64,000 bases of DNA from Halichondria panicea (taxonomy: Eukaryota > Porifera > Demospongiae > Suberitida > Halichondriidae): contig NC_087378.1 of the NCBI RefSeq assembly GCF_963675165.1, forward strand, positions 5,699,205 through 5,763,204. Reading direction: 5' to 3'. Shown in pieces: positions 10,395-21,289 of the stretch. Position numbers and translations under genes: made by a program. Position 1 is the stretch's first letter. Every line of letters starts with the position of its first letter. The notes under the pieces were generated by a model, which saw nothing but the letters and a program-made list of their open reading frames with translations, searched no databases and was not told the origin of the DNA.

Positions 10395-12190
10395 TAAAAA
10401 AATCAGAAGTGGATTTGCGTTGTCACTGCTAACCTCTTCGTCATTCTGTGACTGGTCATCAACTCCTGACTCAGCATCAATATCAGCAGATGTAAGTGGT
10501 GGCTCCACTGTAGAGGACTCTCCCTGACCATCACCAATGTAATCCCCCCCTAACCCCCGCAGAGTCTCCATGTAAGATTTCTCTTGCTCGTGGTGTGTTT
10601 TCTTCTGGAGGTTCCTATTCCATGTCTACATAGTGCCCATGTGCCTATGTATATAATTACCCCTCTTGTGGATATGTTCTCTTCTTATGCGATCCGAATC
10701 CCACTCCTGCTGCTCCTGACGTCACAGCGTCTAGTGGTACATCGACCCCCATCTGAACAAGACAGAAAATCCTCCACACAGGTCCAAGGTTCAAGGTACT
10801 AATTATCGTATGCTCAATTATGTTCTACCTTGTGCCATATTTGTTTTGCAGGTGTAATGTACATGGCCGTTTTTCCCTGTAGATCAGAGCTAAACCGTGG
10901 AAGCCTTCAACAGTTGTTGTCAGCCTCCCATGGTCAGATACATAATCCAGATACATAATCCTGGGGGTATACACTCAACCAGTCCCTTAAAGCCTTCAAC
11001 TTGAGCCAGGCAGGTGAATTTGTGCTTTCCTCTGTATGGGCTGCCATCCTCCGTCAGCTATAAAATAGCTTATTAATCAGAAACATGACTTTACGTACCT
11101 TATCATGACAGCACCATGACAGCACCAGGGAGATGAATGCTCATCCAGGCAGTAGTGCTGATAAAAGTTGAGAATTGCCTCAGAGAAGGCATTTTCCTTC
11201 CCCATGATCTGGTCTGAGGCGATCAGGTTGGCCTTACAACCCTGGCATCTGTCATGCGTTTGCATTTGAAGCTGGCTGCCCGGCACTGCAAATAGTAGGA
11301 GTAAGTTTTAAAAGAACAATAATTAACTAACCTCACACTTTCTTTGCTTTATTTTTTGCATAGTACCTTCGGGAAAATGCCGACAGAAAATACTCGAGGA
11401 CTTACTTCAAAAACAAAACCAGCAGCATTCACCTTGCCTAATATCTCATTAAACATATCCCCCTTGGTACTGCCGGATGTGCCCTCCCAATTGTGCCCTG
11501 GACCTTTCTTAGTTCTGTGAGAAAACCATGCAATGGCACCGCTCTCGTAATCGTGCAAAGAAGCTGAGGAATTGTTGGAATAGTGGCCCCGGGTCAGCCA
11601 TCATAGGAACCAACCCATTTTTTGTCATCACCACTGTTCACAATATTTTTTCGTACCTGACCACAGGACCATTCCGCTAACTTTGTGACGTGGATCTCCT
11701 GACTCTCTAGCTTCTGAATGATGTGCGATGCCATTGTGTGCTGGAACATGGTGGAAGACCCAACCAGCCACTCAATCGAACGTAATCAACATGCAGGTGG
11801 AGAAACTGGGTAATATTGTTGCCACAAACAGTTTGAATCGTGGATAGTACAAAGCACTGAAAAGAAACGCCTCCACTCGACACAAATGAAGACAGTGTTT
11901 CGAGTCTCTGCACTATTCCCAACCTTACATCTGTCAATGCTAGTTCAGGAACTTGGACACTCATGCTGATTGTACTGGGACTGGGGTCTGTCTGCACACT
12001 TGCGCTGATTGTACTGGGACTGGGGTCTGTCTCATCTACTGAAGTCTGCACTCCTACATGTAGATCGGGTCCTATGCTGGACAAATCTGCTCTGTATTTA
12101 ATATGGTGTAGATTTATTTGTTATTAATTACTCTGTGTAGCTTACCTAATCTTATTTTCTTGGCTTCAGTTGCAGCTAGAAGTGGAGGCA
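10395..12190 (-). pseudogene. Mutator-like (MULE-type) repetitive transposase gene, degraded
   Basis: Minus-strand exons run in order. An N-terminal stretch at about 11960-12085 has two DPSPSTIS repeats. Then comes VSFQCFVLSTIQTVCGNN (11810-11890). A core piece at 11400-11560 has SNNSSASLHDYESGA, WFSHRTKKGPGHNWEGTSG and a clean GTAAGT donor. Further pieces are THDRCQGCKANLIASDQ (11090-11280), DHGRLTTTVEGFHGLALIYR (10865-10960) and an acidic tail with SADIDAESGVDDQSQNDEE (10410-10500). The core layout resembles eukaryotic Mutator-like transposases. Frames are broken near 10940-10965 and 11101-11122, and in both places a tandem duplication is present. I cannot tell how recently it was active. 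Confidence 0.55.
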
Positions 12191-12684
12191 TTCTCACAAA
12201 ACCAAAGTCTAGTCAATGTTTTTACTTTGTGTGCATGTGGTTACTACTGCAGCTGTTCATCTACCGTTAGCGCACGCATTTCTGCGAGTGCAAGTCTCAG
12301 ATTGCACACGTGATCTAACGTTGCATTTTTGTGGTTAAATTATGTCAATTTGTTGCTATGTGCGGGCACCCTTAAGGGACAATCGAATAACACACTACCG
12401 CGTGCTGAAACAACATGTTTGTTTTTACAGTGTATGCTTGATATGATATATGTACATGATATAATTATATAGTATGCTAGTATGTACATGATATATATAG
12501 TATGTACATAATTATAACATGATAATTATAGCTAATAGCTACTGCTACTAAAATAACACTTTTGGCGCCCCATAAAAATGTATATTATTATAAAACCATT
12601 TTTACAGAGGGTGTGTTTAAAAAATTAATAGACCTTTTTACTTAACTCAATGGAATGTGCTGACATTGCAATTAGTTACACCCA
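12191..12684. other. No gene recognised
   Basis: AT-rich sequence with ATGTACATGATATA-type repeats around 12430-12530. Confidence 0.4.
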
Positions 12685-13078
12685 TTTTACTATCAAATGT
12701 GCATGAAAATGATCACTTTAGCTGTACTGCCATGTGCTTGATCTATTTATGCAAGACGGCATGCAAAATTGAAGTTTTAGAATGAATAATGCACGAGTGA
12801 TTGTTAGCAAGCGCTCAGGAGAGGAGCTACAGCCCAAGCAGTTATGACAGTAAATCCAACCTTCAGTGACTTGCAGCTGCAGTAAGCTAAGGTATAGAGG
12901 ATTTGTTGCAGAAAAATCACTCTTACTGGTTGGATTACTGTCTTACCTGCTTGTTTTCTGTGGGCTCTCCTGAGCGCTTGCTAACAATCACTCGTGCATT
13001 ATTCAATAGCTAAACTTCAATTTTGCATGATCAAGCATCATTTTCATGCACAATTTTCATGCACATTTGATAGTAAAA
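12685..13078. mobile_element. Foldback element (MITE) with long inverted arms
   Basis: The left arm starts TTTTACTATCAAATGTGCAT and the right arm ends with its complement at 13078. The inner parts match too: GCACGAGTGATTGTTAGCAA followed by GCGCTCAGGAGAG at about 12791-12824, and their complements at about 12967-13001. A GCATGCAAAATTGAAG block also pairs. The loop is about 140 bp and non-coding. No clear target duplication is seen, so the superfamily is unknown. Confidence 0.8.
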
Positions 13079-13579
13079 GTCGGCGTGACAGCAGCACTTC
13101 CGTCCCAAATTAACTCTAATGAAATTCCTTCTACCGTTGTGTGGAAAGGACTAGAGTTTTTCATTGAGGTGTGTTTTAAAGGAGGTGTGTTTTAAAAAAT
13201 TAAGTAGTGCAAGTTTTTCATTTTGTAAGACAGGTTCCTTGAGGCAATGGGCGTGGGCAGACGCACTGAGTGCGGCACATAGAAAATCAACCTCAGGCAG
13301 GTAGTTGCAGGTAGTTGAAAGTACAAAGCTGCTCTGTTGACAGACTCGAGTGCAAGAGCAAGGGAGAGGGTAGGTCAAGCTCAAGTGCCTTGATGGTGCC
13401 GTCTATGTCGACTAGACTAGCCTAAGTTGGAGATGAACAAACTGTTTAATTGGAGCATTGTTAGAAAGCGGACATCCCACTTCATCAGTATTAGAAGTAA
13501 AAAGTAAGTAGAGAACATTGACTTTGGTGGTCAGTTGTACTAATCCGTGAATATCTAATTCTGACTGAGTTTACCTTAT
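13079..13579. other. No gene recognised
   Basis: A minus-strand open stretch at 13151-13384 includes PEVDFLCAALSASAHAH but matches nothing I know. Tandem duplications occur near 13165-13197 and 13299-13320. Confidence 0.35.
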
Positions 13580-13855
13580 TAGTAGGTTCCTACTATCCCT
13601 GAAGCAAGAAGCTGTTACAAAAGGCCTGTACCAGAGCACCACCACGTGGTCCAACAGCCAGGCTGTGAGTATGAGACCCGTGATGTGGATTGCAGCTGTA
13701 CTCATCACAACCCACTCAACCAGCGAATCGAACAGCTCATCAGCTGGCACGACCGAGGACTGGCACTACTTCAAGTCGAGATGGAACGAGCGACTAGGTT
13801 GGAAGGCACTGACAAGGGCTGTGATGACCAGCTCCGCAAGGACCTCACCAGGGAG
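13580..13855 (+). pseudogene. Gag-like ORF of an older retroelement, 5' part
   Basis: An open frame includes CEYETRDVDCSCTHH and QLISWHDRGLALLQVEME and runs without a stop into the LTR element that starts at 13856. The same frame resumes right after the far LTR at 23223, once one copy of the 5-bp target duplication is discounted. This shows that the LTR element landed inside this ORF. The downstream half carries a zinc-knuckle region and a protease-like start, so the whole is a gag-protease polyprotein. The parent element is not otherwise visible. Confidence 0.6.
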
Positions 13856-14139
13856 TGTGGCGTACTCCTAGTAACCACTAACCACAAACACTCAATCTGT
13901 GGTCAAGTTGAACTATGTGCTGACTAGAAATATCTTAGTTGTTCTAGAGTATTCTTACACTAAGCAATTTTCTGGACTATTCTATGTATTGTTCTGGTTT
14001 GTTCTAGAACTGTTTTGTTTTGTATTTCAGTTTTGTGTGTAAGTTGTGTTATTCGTGCGTGTGTTATTCGTGCGTGTTCTTTATGGTTTAAGACAGCTGT
14101 TAAAGTCAATTCTCCTAGAGTCAAGAGTACTACGTTACA
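13856..14139 (+). repeat. 5' LTR
   Basis: 284 bp, starting TGTGGCG and ending GTTACA. It is longer than the 3' LTR (231 bp), partly because of a 15-bp tandem duplication at 14046-14075 that is single in the 3' LTR. Confidence 0.85.
14046..14075. repeat. Tandem microduplication, 15 bp x 2, in the 5' LTR only
   Basis: GTGTTATTCGTGCGT occurs twice here and once in the 3' LTR (near 23163). The two LTRs of one insertion start out identical, so this gain is a derived event or an assembly error. Confidence 0.9.
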
Positions 14140-14140
14140 G

Positions 14141-14160
14141 TTGGTGGCAGCGGTGGGATT
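14141..14160 (+). other. Probable primer-binding site
   Basis: TTGGTGGCAGCGGTGGGATT directly follows the 5' LTR, where a tRNA primer-binding site is expected. I did not assign the tRNA. Confidence 0.55.
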
Positions 14161-14270
14161 CTCAATTGTCCTGACTCTACTCGACAAGCCTGAGATAGCC
14201 GTGTGAAAGACTTTAGTGTGACTGGTACTGGCATATGACTGAGCAAGGTGGGAGTAGGACAAGAGCCACG

Positions 14271-15110
14271 ATGGAAGAAGAACACCAAGATGTGCAGACG
14301 AATGGAGGGGGAGGTTCGAAGCCATGTTAATGATGCTCCAGGAGCAGCAGAGGATGATGGCGGAGCAGCATCAAGCTCAGCAAAGAGTTCTGCTAGAGAT
14401 GTTACAAACTCAGCAGGAAGAGCAGCGTGCCTATCGCCAGGAGATGGAGGAGCTGCGACCTGTGAGGCACCATGAAGAGACAAGGCATAAATTGCCTAAG
14501 CCTGTTTTCAAGAAATTAGAAGAGACTGATGACTTTTTGGAGACATTTGAGCGGGTTGCCACCCAACATGATTGGCCGGATAATGCGTGGGCTGTCCAGC
14601 TGGCGGGACTGTTGACCGGTAGAGCACAAGCTGCCCAGGATTACAAGAAAGTGAAGGAGGCAATCTTGCATCGGTTTGACGTCAACGAAGAAACACATCG
14701 CAGAAGATTCAGGGAGGACCGGAAGAAGCCAGAAGAATCTTACAGAGAGTGGCTATGGCGCATCACAAACCACAAACCACTTTGACAAGTGGTGCAAAGA
14801 CTCAACAATGCCAATGAAGGAGCTTGTTGTCATGGAGCAGGCTCTCTGGGGAATGGTCTAACTGTCTGGCTGAGAGAGCAGTCATTGGAGGAGCTGGCGA
14901 AACTTGCAGAGGACTACACTCTGGCCATGAAGGGTAAAGACCAGCCCCCCTATCCTCTCCAGGGACACCAGCCGTGGAAACTCAGGAAACAAGAACACCG
15001 GAATGGATTTCGTACAGAGCCAAGAACCAAGGTCAATACTGCCGGAGAAAAGCAATGCTTTCATTGTCACCAGTGGGGTAGTACAATTGCCTCAAGCGAA
15101 GCCTGTCGCA
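14271..15110 (+). pseudogene. Gag of the Gmr1-like element
   Basis: A Gln-rich coiled-coil-like start (LQEQQRMMAEQHQAQQRVLL) precedes a capsid region with FKKLEETDDFLETFERVA and LLTGRAQAA. FDKWCKDSTMPMKELVVMEQ and the shifted VWLREQSLEELAKLAEDY follow, a layout like SCAN-type Gypsy gag proteins. A degenerate zinc knuckle, CFHCHQWGS, ends the region. Frame breaks occur near 14330, near 14768 (a doubled CACAAAC) and near 14860. The structural protein would package element RNA. This copy cannot make it intact. Confidence 0.7.
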
Positions 15111-15134
15111 AGGGAAAGCTCAAGTGGGGGAAAG

Positions 15135-15480
15135 TTGGAGGAAAGTCTGTTCAGATGCTTTTGGACTCTGGATGCAGTCGAACGATGGTGAGTGCCAACA
15201 GTGTGGATTCTTCCAAGATCAGTAAGGCAGAAACGGTGGCTGTTTTGTGCGTGCACGGAGACACGGTAGAGTATCCTACAGCAATGGTAGAGCTCGCTTT
15301 AGGAGGCCATACCAGGAAAGCAAACGTTGCTGTTGCCCCTAGCCTACCGGTACCAGTGCTCCTTGGAAGAGACCTCTACGATATCAGAAGTGGATGGAAG
15401 TCTTCAGATACTGGATACATGGTGGAGACTAGGTCTCAAAAGAAGATACGAGAATCGAAATCGATGGATGATCTGATCTG
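15135..15480 (+). pseudogene. Aspartic protease of the Gmr1-like element
   Basis: The active-site motif reads LLDSGCSRTMVS, with DSG in place of the commoner DTG. It is followed by VELALGGHTRKANVAVA and VLLGRDL, the usual flap and C-terminal hydrophobic glycine motifs of retropepsins. The frame is continuous with the zinc-knuckle region upstream and ends at a stop near 15481. In related elements the enzyme cuts the polyprotein into its mature parts. Confidence 0.7.
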
Positions 15481-15617
15481 ATGGATCTGAACGAGCAAGC
15501 CGTATTGTCAGAGCTATTTGATCAATCGTTGGAGCTAGAAGTTCCAGAGGCAAACATTGCCTCTGAAGAGCATGAAAATCTTAGGAGGGAGGACATGGCA
15601 GAACGTTAGAAGAGGAG

Positions 15618-16860
15618 ATGAATGCAGAACCAGTGTCCCCCTTAGATGCTTCGAAAGAACAAATTCAAGCATGGCAGGAAAACAACGCAACGCTAGTAAA
15701 AGTTCGTGATTATGCAAGTTCCCAACCCGAAGATGGAACCGAAGGAGAGAATGTTTTCTTCTATAGGCTGCTGTATCGTCACTGGCAACCGAGAAAACGA
15801 GGAGAAGACGGAGTGCAGGCAGTCGAGCAGTTGGTGCTACCGACTCAGTGCCGACAACTGGTATTACGACTGGCGCATGATGTGCCTACAGCTGGCCATC
15901 TAAGAGTCACTAAAACCCGAAACCGAGTACTCCAGAGATACTATTGGCCTGGTGTTTTCAAGGAGGTAACGGAGTATTGTACTACCTGTGAAGTTTGTCA
16001 AAGAAGTCGTGGAAGGAGGCCAGCTCGTGCTCCTCTGGTCTCAATGCCATTGATTCAGAAGCCTTTTTCAAGGATAGCAATGGATATTGTTGGGCCACTG
16101 CCAAGGACGCAACGAGGGAATCGGTATATCCTTACTATCTGTGACTATGCCACTCGATACCCAAAGGCAATTCCATTGCCAAGTGTGGAAGCTGGAAGCT
16201 ACACGTGTTGCACGGGAGCTACTTTTGCTCTTTACTCGAGTTGGAGTTCCTGAGGATGACCAAGGAACTAACTTTATGTCTTCATTGCTAGCCGAACAAC
16301 TCCATACCACCCTCAAACCGACGGGTTGGTGGAGAAGTCAATGCTTCGGAAGTTTACAAGCCGGAACCAGAAAGATTGGGACGAGTACCTTCCATATTTG
16401 CTCTTTTCTTATAGAGAAGTCCCACAGGAGAGTACTGGATTCTCACCATTTGAGCTGTTGTACGGGCATAGAGTGCGAGGGCCACTCGACGTAATACGAG
16501 AGGGATGGACAGAAGAGAGGTCACCAGAGTTCCCAGTAATTGCTCATGTGGTCCAGATGCGAGATCGCTTGGAAGAAATGATGGAGATTGTGCAGGAGAC
16601 TACAAGCAAAGCCCAGCAAAAGCAGAAGAGGTACTATGACAAGGGTACCAAGAAACGAGAGCTGAAAGCCGGTGATCAAGTCTTGGTTTTGCTACCCAAA
16701 GAAGAAAATAAGCTCAAGTTGGAATGGGTTGGTCCCTATAGAGCTGTTACTCCAGTGGACTATGAAGTAGCCACATCAGGGCGGAGGCAGAAGAAGAAGA
16801 TATACTACATCAACCTCTTGAAGCTGTGGAAGTGTCCAACGCAACCAGTCCCAAATCTGA
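15618..16860 (+). pseudogene. Integrase, placed upstream of the reverse transcriptase
   Basis: The H2C2 zinc finger includes GHLRVTKTRNRVLQRYYWPG and CTTCEVCQRS. The catalytic core shows the first Asp in MDIVGPLPR, the second in DDQGTNFMSS, and a Glu in the VEKSMLRKF region. SYREVPQESTGFSPFELLYG follows, and then a GPY/F-type end with WVGPYRAV. A doubled GGAAGCT near 16190 shifts the frame between the first Asp and the rest. A second break lies near 16320. From about 16326 the frame is open for 351 codons and continues into the reverse transcriptase. This position is the defining oddity of the element. Confidence 0.85.
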
Positions 16861-16959
16861 TGTCGATAATGGAGGAAGGGAACGAGTGTGACGAGGAAGA
16901 GTTGACCAACCTGAGTTTGTGGGAACCTGAAGAGACACTGTTCAATGTGACTGAGATCC

Positions 16960-17790
16960 AGACCCCTGACTTAAATCCAGAGGAGCGAAAGCAACTGTTG
17001 TCACTGGTGCAAGAGTTTGACTCAGTGTGTGGTCCAGCCCCGGGAAGGACAACGATTGCAGAGCATGAGATATTTGTGGCGGACGAGACTCCAATACAAC
17101 AGAGACCCTACCGTGTACCTTACTCAAGGAGGGAGGTAGTGAAAGAAGAGATCCACAAGATACTTGAAGCCGATGTCATTCGACCTTCTACCAGTCCATG
17201 GGCTTCACCTATTGTAATGGTTGGCAAGAAAGACGGATCTGTGCGGTTTTGTGTGGATTATAGTGTGTGGATTATAGAAAGCTTAACAAAGTGGCTCGCT
17301 TTGACGCTTATCCTATGCCACGCATTGAGGAGCTACTTGACAACATTGGACCTGCTAGATACATCACCACCATGGACTTAGCGAAAGGTTATTGGCAAAT
17401 ACACCTTGAGGAATCTTCTAAAGAGAAGTCGGCTTTTACAACACCGTACGAGTTTCAAGTGATGCCTTTCGGGTTGCACAATGCTCCAGCCACTTTCCAG
17501 AGGACAATGAATCGAGTGCTGGAAGGATGTGAAGAATTTGCACGTTGCTATACTGATGATCTGGTTGTGTACAGCAAATCTTGGGAAGAGCACCTACAAC
17601 ACTTGTTAGGACGTCTGCAAGCTGCCAAGTTGACCCTGAAACCGAGAAAATGTCAGTTTGGACGACGGGAAGTTCGTTATTTGGGACATGTGATTGGTGG
17701 TGGCAAAGTTAGGCCCGATCCACAGAAGCTGCAAGCAGTAGCAGAGTATCACAGACCAAGAAAGATGTACGAGCTTTCCTCGGACTAGTA
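16960..17790 (+). pseudogene. Reverse transcriptase of the Gmr1-like element
   Basis: Standard Ty3/Gypsy motifs occur in order: RPYRVPYSRREVVKEEI, SPWASPIVMVGKKDGS, YITTMDLAKGYWQI, FGLHNAPATFQRTMN, the active site CYTDDLVVYS (YTDD rather than YIDD or YVDD), and VRYLGHVIGGG. The frame is broken at 17250-17277 by a perfect 14-bp tandem duplication in the conserved FCVDYRKLN segment, and again near 17760. The upstream half shares one frame with the integrase end. Confidence 0.85.
17250..17277. repeat. Tandem microduplication, 14 bp x 2, in reverse transcriptase
   Basis: TGTGTGGATTATAG occurs twice head to tail within the most conserved segment of the reverse transcriptase and shifts its frame. 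Confidence 0.95.
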
Positions 17791-18141
17791 GGATACTACA
17801 GGAAATTCACCCCCAACTTTGCGGATATTGCAGTGCCGTTAACGGACCTTACTCGAAAAAAGAAACCAGAAAAGGTTATCTGGACCGATGAATGTGATCA
17901 GTCTTTCATAGCTTTGAAGGAAACTCTGTTAAAGCATCCTGTCTTAGAGGTATTCGATCCCAACAAACAGTTTCTGTTACAAACTGATGCATCAGAACGA
18001 GGCGGTTTTGAGTCAGCGAGATTCGGACGGACAAGAAAATCCAATCGCATTTGCAAGTCGGAAGTTGCAGCCGAGGGAAAGGAATTATGCAACAATAGAA
18101 AAGGAGTGCTTGGCGGCTCTTAAGATCTTCTATACATACCT
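17791..18141 (+). pseudogene. RNase H of the Gmr1-like element, 5' part
   Basis: After the connection region (YYRKFTPNFADIAVPLTDLT) the RNase H core starts with LLQTDASERG, which contains the first catalytic Asp. It continues through PIAFASRKLQPRERNYATIE, with a small deletion near 18003 shifting frame, and stops where the CACTA element begins at 18145. The remainder is at 22779. Confidence 0.75.
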
Positions 18142-18144
18142 TTA

Positions 18145-18170
18145 CACAGGGCCAGATATGGTAGTGTACA
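18145..18170 (+). repeat. Left terminal inverted repeat of the CACTA element
   Basis: Begins CACAGGGCCAGATATGG. Pairs with 22750-22775 with one mismatch. Confidence 0.9.
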
Positions 18171-18659
18171 GCAATATACATTTTTGTAGACTTGATATGT
18201 ACATCATAGTTTACAGAGATATACAGAGATATACAAATAGGGTTAGTTTACATGCAAGTAAACTGTGGCACAAAGACTACAATGTAGATTCCCAAACAGT
18301 AAACTTGTTATTTGATGTACATGATTGTAAACTGGGCACATCTAGTTTACAGCAAGTTTTCAGCAAGTTTACAATGCAAATGAATTGGTGACTTTCACTG
18401 GGTGTTTTACATTTATCTATAATTATGTATGATTATAGTTACGTATGCGTCTGCGCTTGATGAATTGTTTACAACAAAAAGCATAGAAAGATGATCAATG
18501 ATCTACATGGATTAACATTATAAAAATTAACTGAGATAATGAGAGCTACTTTTGTTGCTTGAGGCAGGTAGCATTCACAATCCTTTAGTCCAATCTGGGT
18601 GTGGCGAAAATTGCATGCTGGTAATTCATTCACAAAAGAATCGTATATATCAAAACACA

Positions 18660-18828
18660 CACAAACTGCCAAAAGATGAGACATCTTGACAATATGCACT
18701 GCCAGAAGATGGGACATCTTTGCAGTACATTAAAAACACACACACAAACGTTAACAGATTGCCAAAAGATGAGACATTTTGACAATATGTACTGCCAAAA
18801 GATGGGACATCTTTGCAGTACATTAAAC

Positions 18829-18891
<63 letters not shown>

Positions 18892-19275
18892 AATTAACAG
18901 ATTGCCAAAAGAGGAGACATCTTGACAATATATGCACTGCCAGAAGATGGGACATCTTTGCGGTACATTAAACACACACATTAAACACACACACACACAC
19001 ACACAAACGTTAACAGATTGCCAAAAGATGAGACATTTTGACAATATGCACTGCCAAAAGATGGGACATCTTTGCAGTACATTAAAAACACACACACACA
19101 CACACAAACGTTAACAGATTGCCAAAAGATGAGACAACTTGACAATATGTACTGCCAAAAGATGGGACATCTTTGCGGTACATTAAACACACACACACAC
19201 AAACGTTAACAGATTGCCAAAAGATGAGACATCTAAAAGATAGGACATACACACACAAAAAGAAAACGATTGCCA
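18660..19275. repeat. Minisatellite of five to six CA-tailed units
   Basis: Each unit has GCCAAAAGATGAGACAT, TTGACAATAT and CTGCCAAAAGATGGGACATC. These are followed by GCAGTACATTAAA, a (CA)n run of variable length and GTTAACAGATT. Units are roughly 95-145 bp. Most length variation is in the CA run, which reaches CGCGCG-interrupted form at 18830-18892. Each unit contains the imperfect palindrome AAGATGGGACATCTT. Confidence 0.85.
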
Positions 19276-19858
19276 AAAGATCTGTAATGTTTGGCATACA
19301 GGGCTGCATCCAGGACTTTCTTTTGAGGATTTTAGGACAGGGGGGCGAACTAAGATATCTGCGAACTGTGCCAAACTAGAAGGGTCTGGGGGCTGGGGGC
19401 TTCAATTGAGGGCCTTAGATCGATTCTGGTGCAATTTAGGTGCCTATTAATGAATCTGCCTGATCGTAGGGGGGCGGGGGTGAATTACTCTCCTCTCCAT
19501 CCCCTCAATGCCCTTCCTTAACAACTGTTGTATAGTATAATAGTATAGTAGTAATAATTATTAATCACTCACAATTTTCACAGTGGATCCTGTCCGGATC
19601 AGCAATCTTTGGGTCGGCCATGGGGTACGTACATGTAGGTTGGTTTAGCCTGCCAATTCACATTCCTAGAGTTTTGTCCTCGCAAAGAGATAGTTTAAAT
19701 AGCTAAGTATCACCGGCATGCACTAGCACCACAAAACAGTTCAGTGCAGTACAGATAAAGGTCTCAGCTAGCTAGCTAGTTATGTGATATGTACCTCGTG
19801 TTGAAGGTCAAAGTTGATTTTTAAACATTATTCAAAGTTCATTTTGCTAGAATTAAAA

Positions 19859-20990
19859 ATGGCTACGGTAGAGCTTGAGTCTCCTTTGCCAAATTCTAGT
19901 GCTACTATGAACAGTACAGGTGCTGGAAAAAGATATAGCCGATCTAACACCCTCGAAGAGAAGAGAAAAATGAGAAGCGAGAGAAAAAAGCAAAGGAAAT
20001 CAAGAATAAAAGCTGTTGAGGCCCATTTAAGCCAGGAAAAGGCTTTAAGGAATAAAGCGGAAAAGAATGTGGTTCTATGCATAAGTACATCACTTATATA
20101 TAAGAGGGTGACTTATACATAAGGGTGACTTATACATAAGTACATCACCTATATATAAGAGGGTGACTTATACAGAGGTGGCGGTGGGAGCTTCAACAGA
20201 GAAAGGAGAGTATGGCACGTGAGAGGGCATTGCAATCGGACACGCTCAAGCGTCACGAGAGAGTACACGAAATCGATCAAGATTTGCTGCATGATCCACC
20301 AGATGTGACAGAAAGTACTGAAATGTATATTGGTCGGGGATCATTTCTGTTTCGTAATGTAAAAGTGGCTGTGAAAGAACTGCTCCCCCACTCATTACTA
20401 GACGATCTTAACAAAGAAGCAAATATCTTAGCTCGCTTTTCTCACCCTTATCTACCTTTCTACTACAAAGCCACTCAGGATTGTAATGCAATTTCATGGT
20501 TTTGGAACTACATCGATGGACACTGACTGATGCTTCAGCTTAAGGAAACAGTTTTAACACTTTGTGCCCAACTTATGGAGTTCACGTCCTACATAATGAT
20601 GCAACAACATTTTGATTGGCGAGAGCCTTACTGAGGCACCGGTAACTGATTCATCAAGTCGGAGGTATATGCAGCTAGTAGTGATAGACTTTGGGAAAGC
20701 AACAACAGTAGAACGAGGAAAACGATACCACCTCTCTGAAAGTGAAAAGGCCGAATATATTCGTCGCTATTCCCATATTGCACCTGAAGTTGTCGAAGGA
20801 CTAACAAAACAGTCCAAAATGAGTGACATGTATGCTGTTTGGTGGTATTCTCCTAGAGTAAAATACTCAGAGGTGATGTACATGTAAGGAAAGCCATAGA
20901 TGACTTCTCAGTCAAATGTCGTTCTCCAAGATATTTGTTCAGGCCTACTGCGCAAAATGGAATTATATTTAGCTTAGATTAATAATTAAT
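19859..20990 (+). pseudogene. Protein kinase carried inside the CACTA element, degraded
   Basis: Starts at ATG 19859 with a basic coiled-coil-like N-terminus (EEKRKMRSERKKQRKSRIK). A stretch with ERALQSDTLKRHERVHEID leads into the kinase domain. The glycine-loop start IGRGSF, the lysine motif VKVAVKELLPH, the magnesium motif VVIDFGKAT and HIAPEVVEGLTKQS in the APE position are all visible. The rest of the glycine loop and the HxD catalytic loop are missing or broken, and stops occur near 20524 and 20885, so it is not an active kinase. A block with repeated CTTATACATAAG-type sequence at about 20075-20175 interrupts the coding region. Kinases of this style form large families in sponges as I recall them. 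Lying between CACTA ends suggests capture as cargo. Confidence 0.75.
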
Positions 20991-21289
20991 TTTGTGATTA
21001 ATATTTAACCTTTTGCACATGACTCATTAATAAAATTGCAAGTGATCCATGCCATGAATTCATTATGGGACAATGCAAAGAAAATCACACCATTGCATGT
21101 ACGTGCCGTATATATACATTTAAAAATAAAAATTCAGTTGGACAATAGTGACACTACCAGTACCCTTTGTGTTCCTATTACTCTACCAAAGTCAATGTCT
21201 GTTTCACAAAAAGCCACTCTTTTCTTTATACTAGATATTCGAACATATTCAGATGTAGACAATGATCTACTTGAGTAGGACCTCCAAAC

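Noticed and set aside
14130-14483. Minus-strand 117-codon open stretch
   Set aside because: It is the shadow of the gag frame of the plus-strand LTR element.
18660-19275. CRISPR-like spaced repeats
   Set aside because: Units are contiguous, of variable length, and differ only by CA run length; there are no unique spacers and the genome is eukaryotic.
18630-19309. Several long open stretches rich in VCVC or THTH
   Set aside because: They are translations of the CA-rich minisatellite, not genes.
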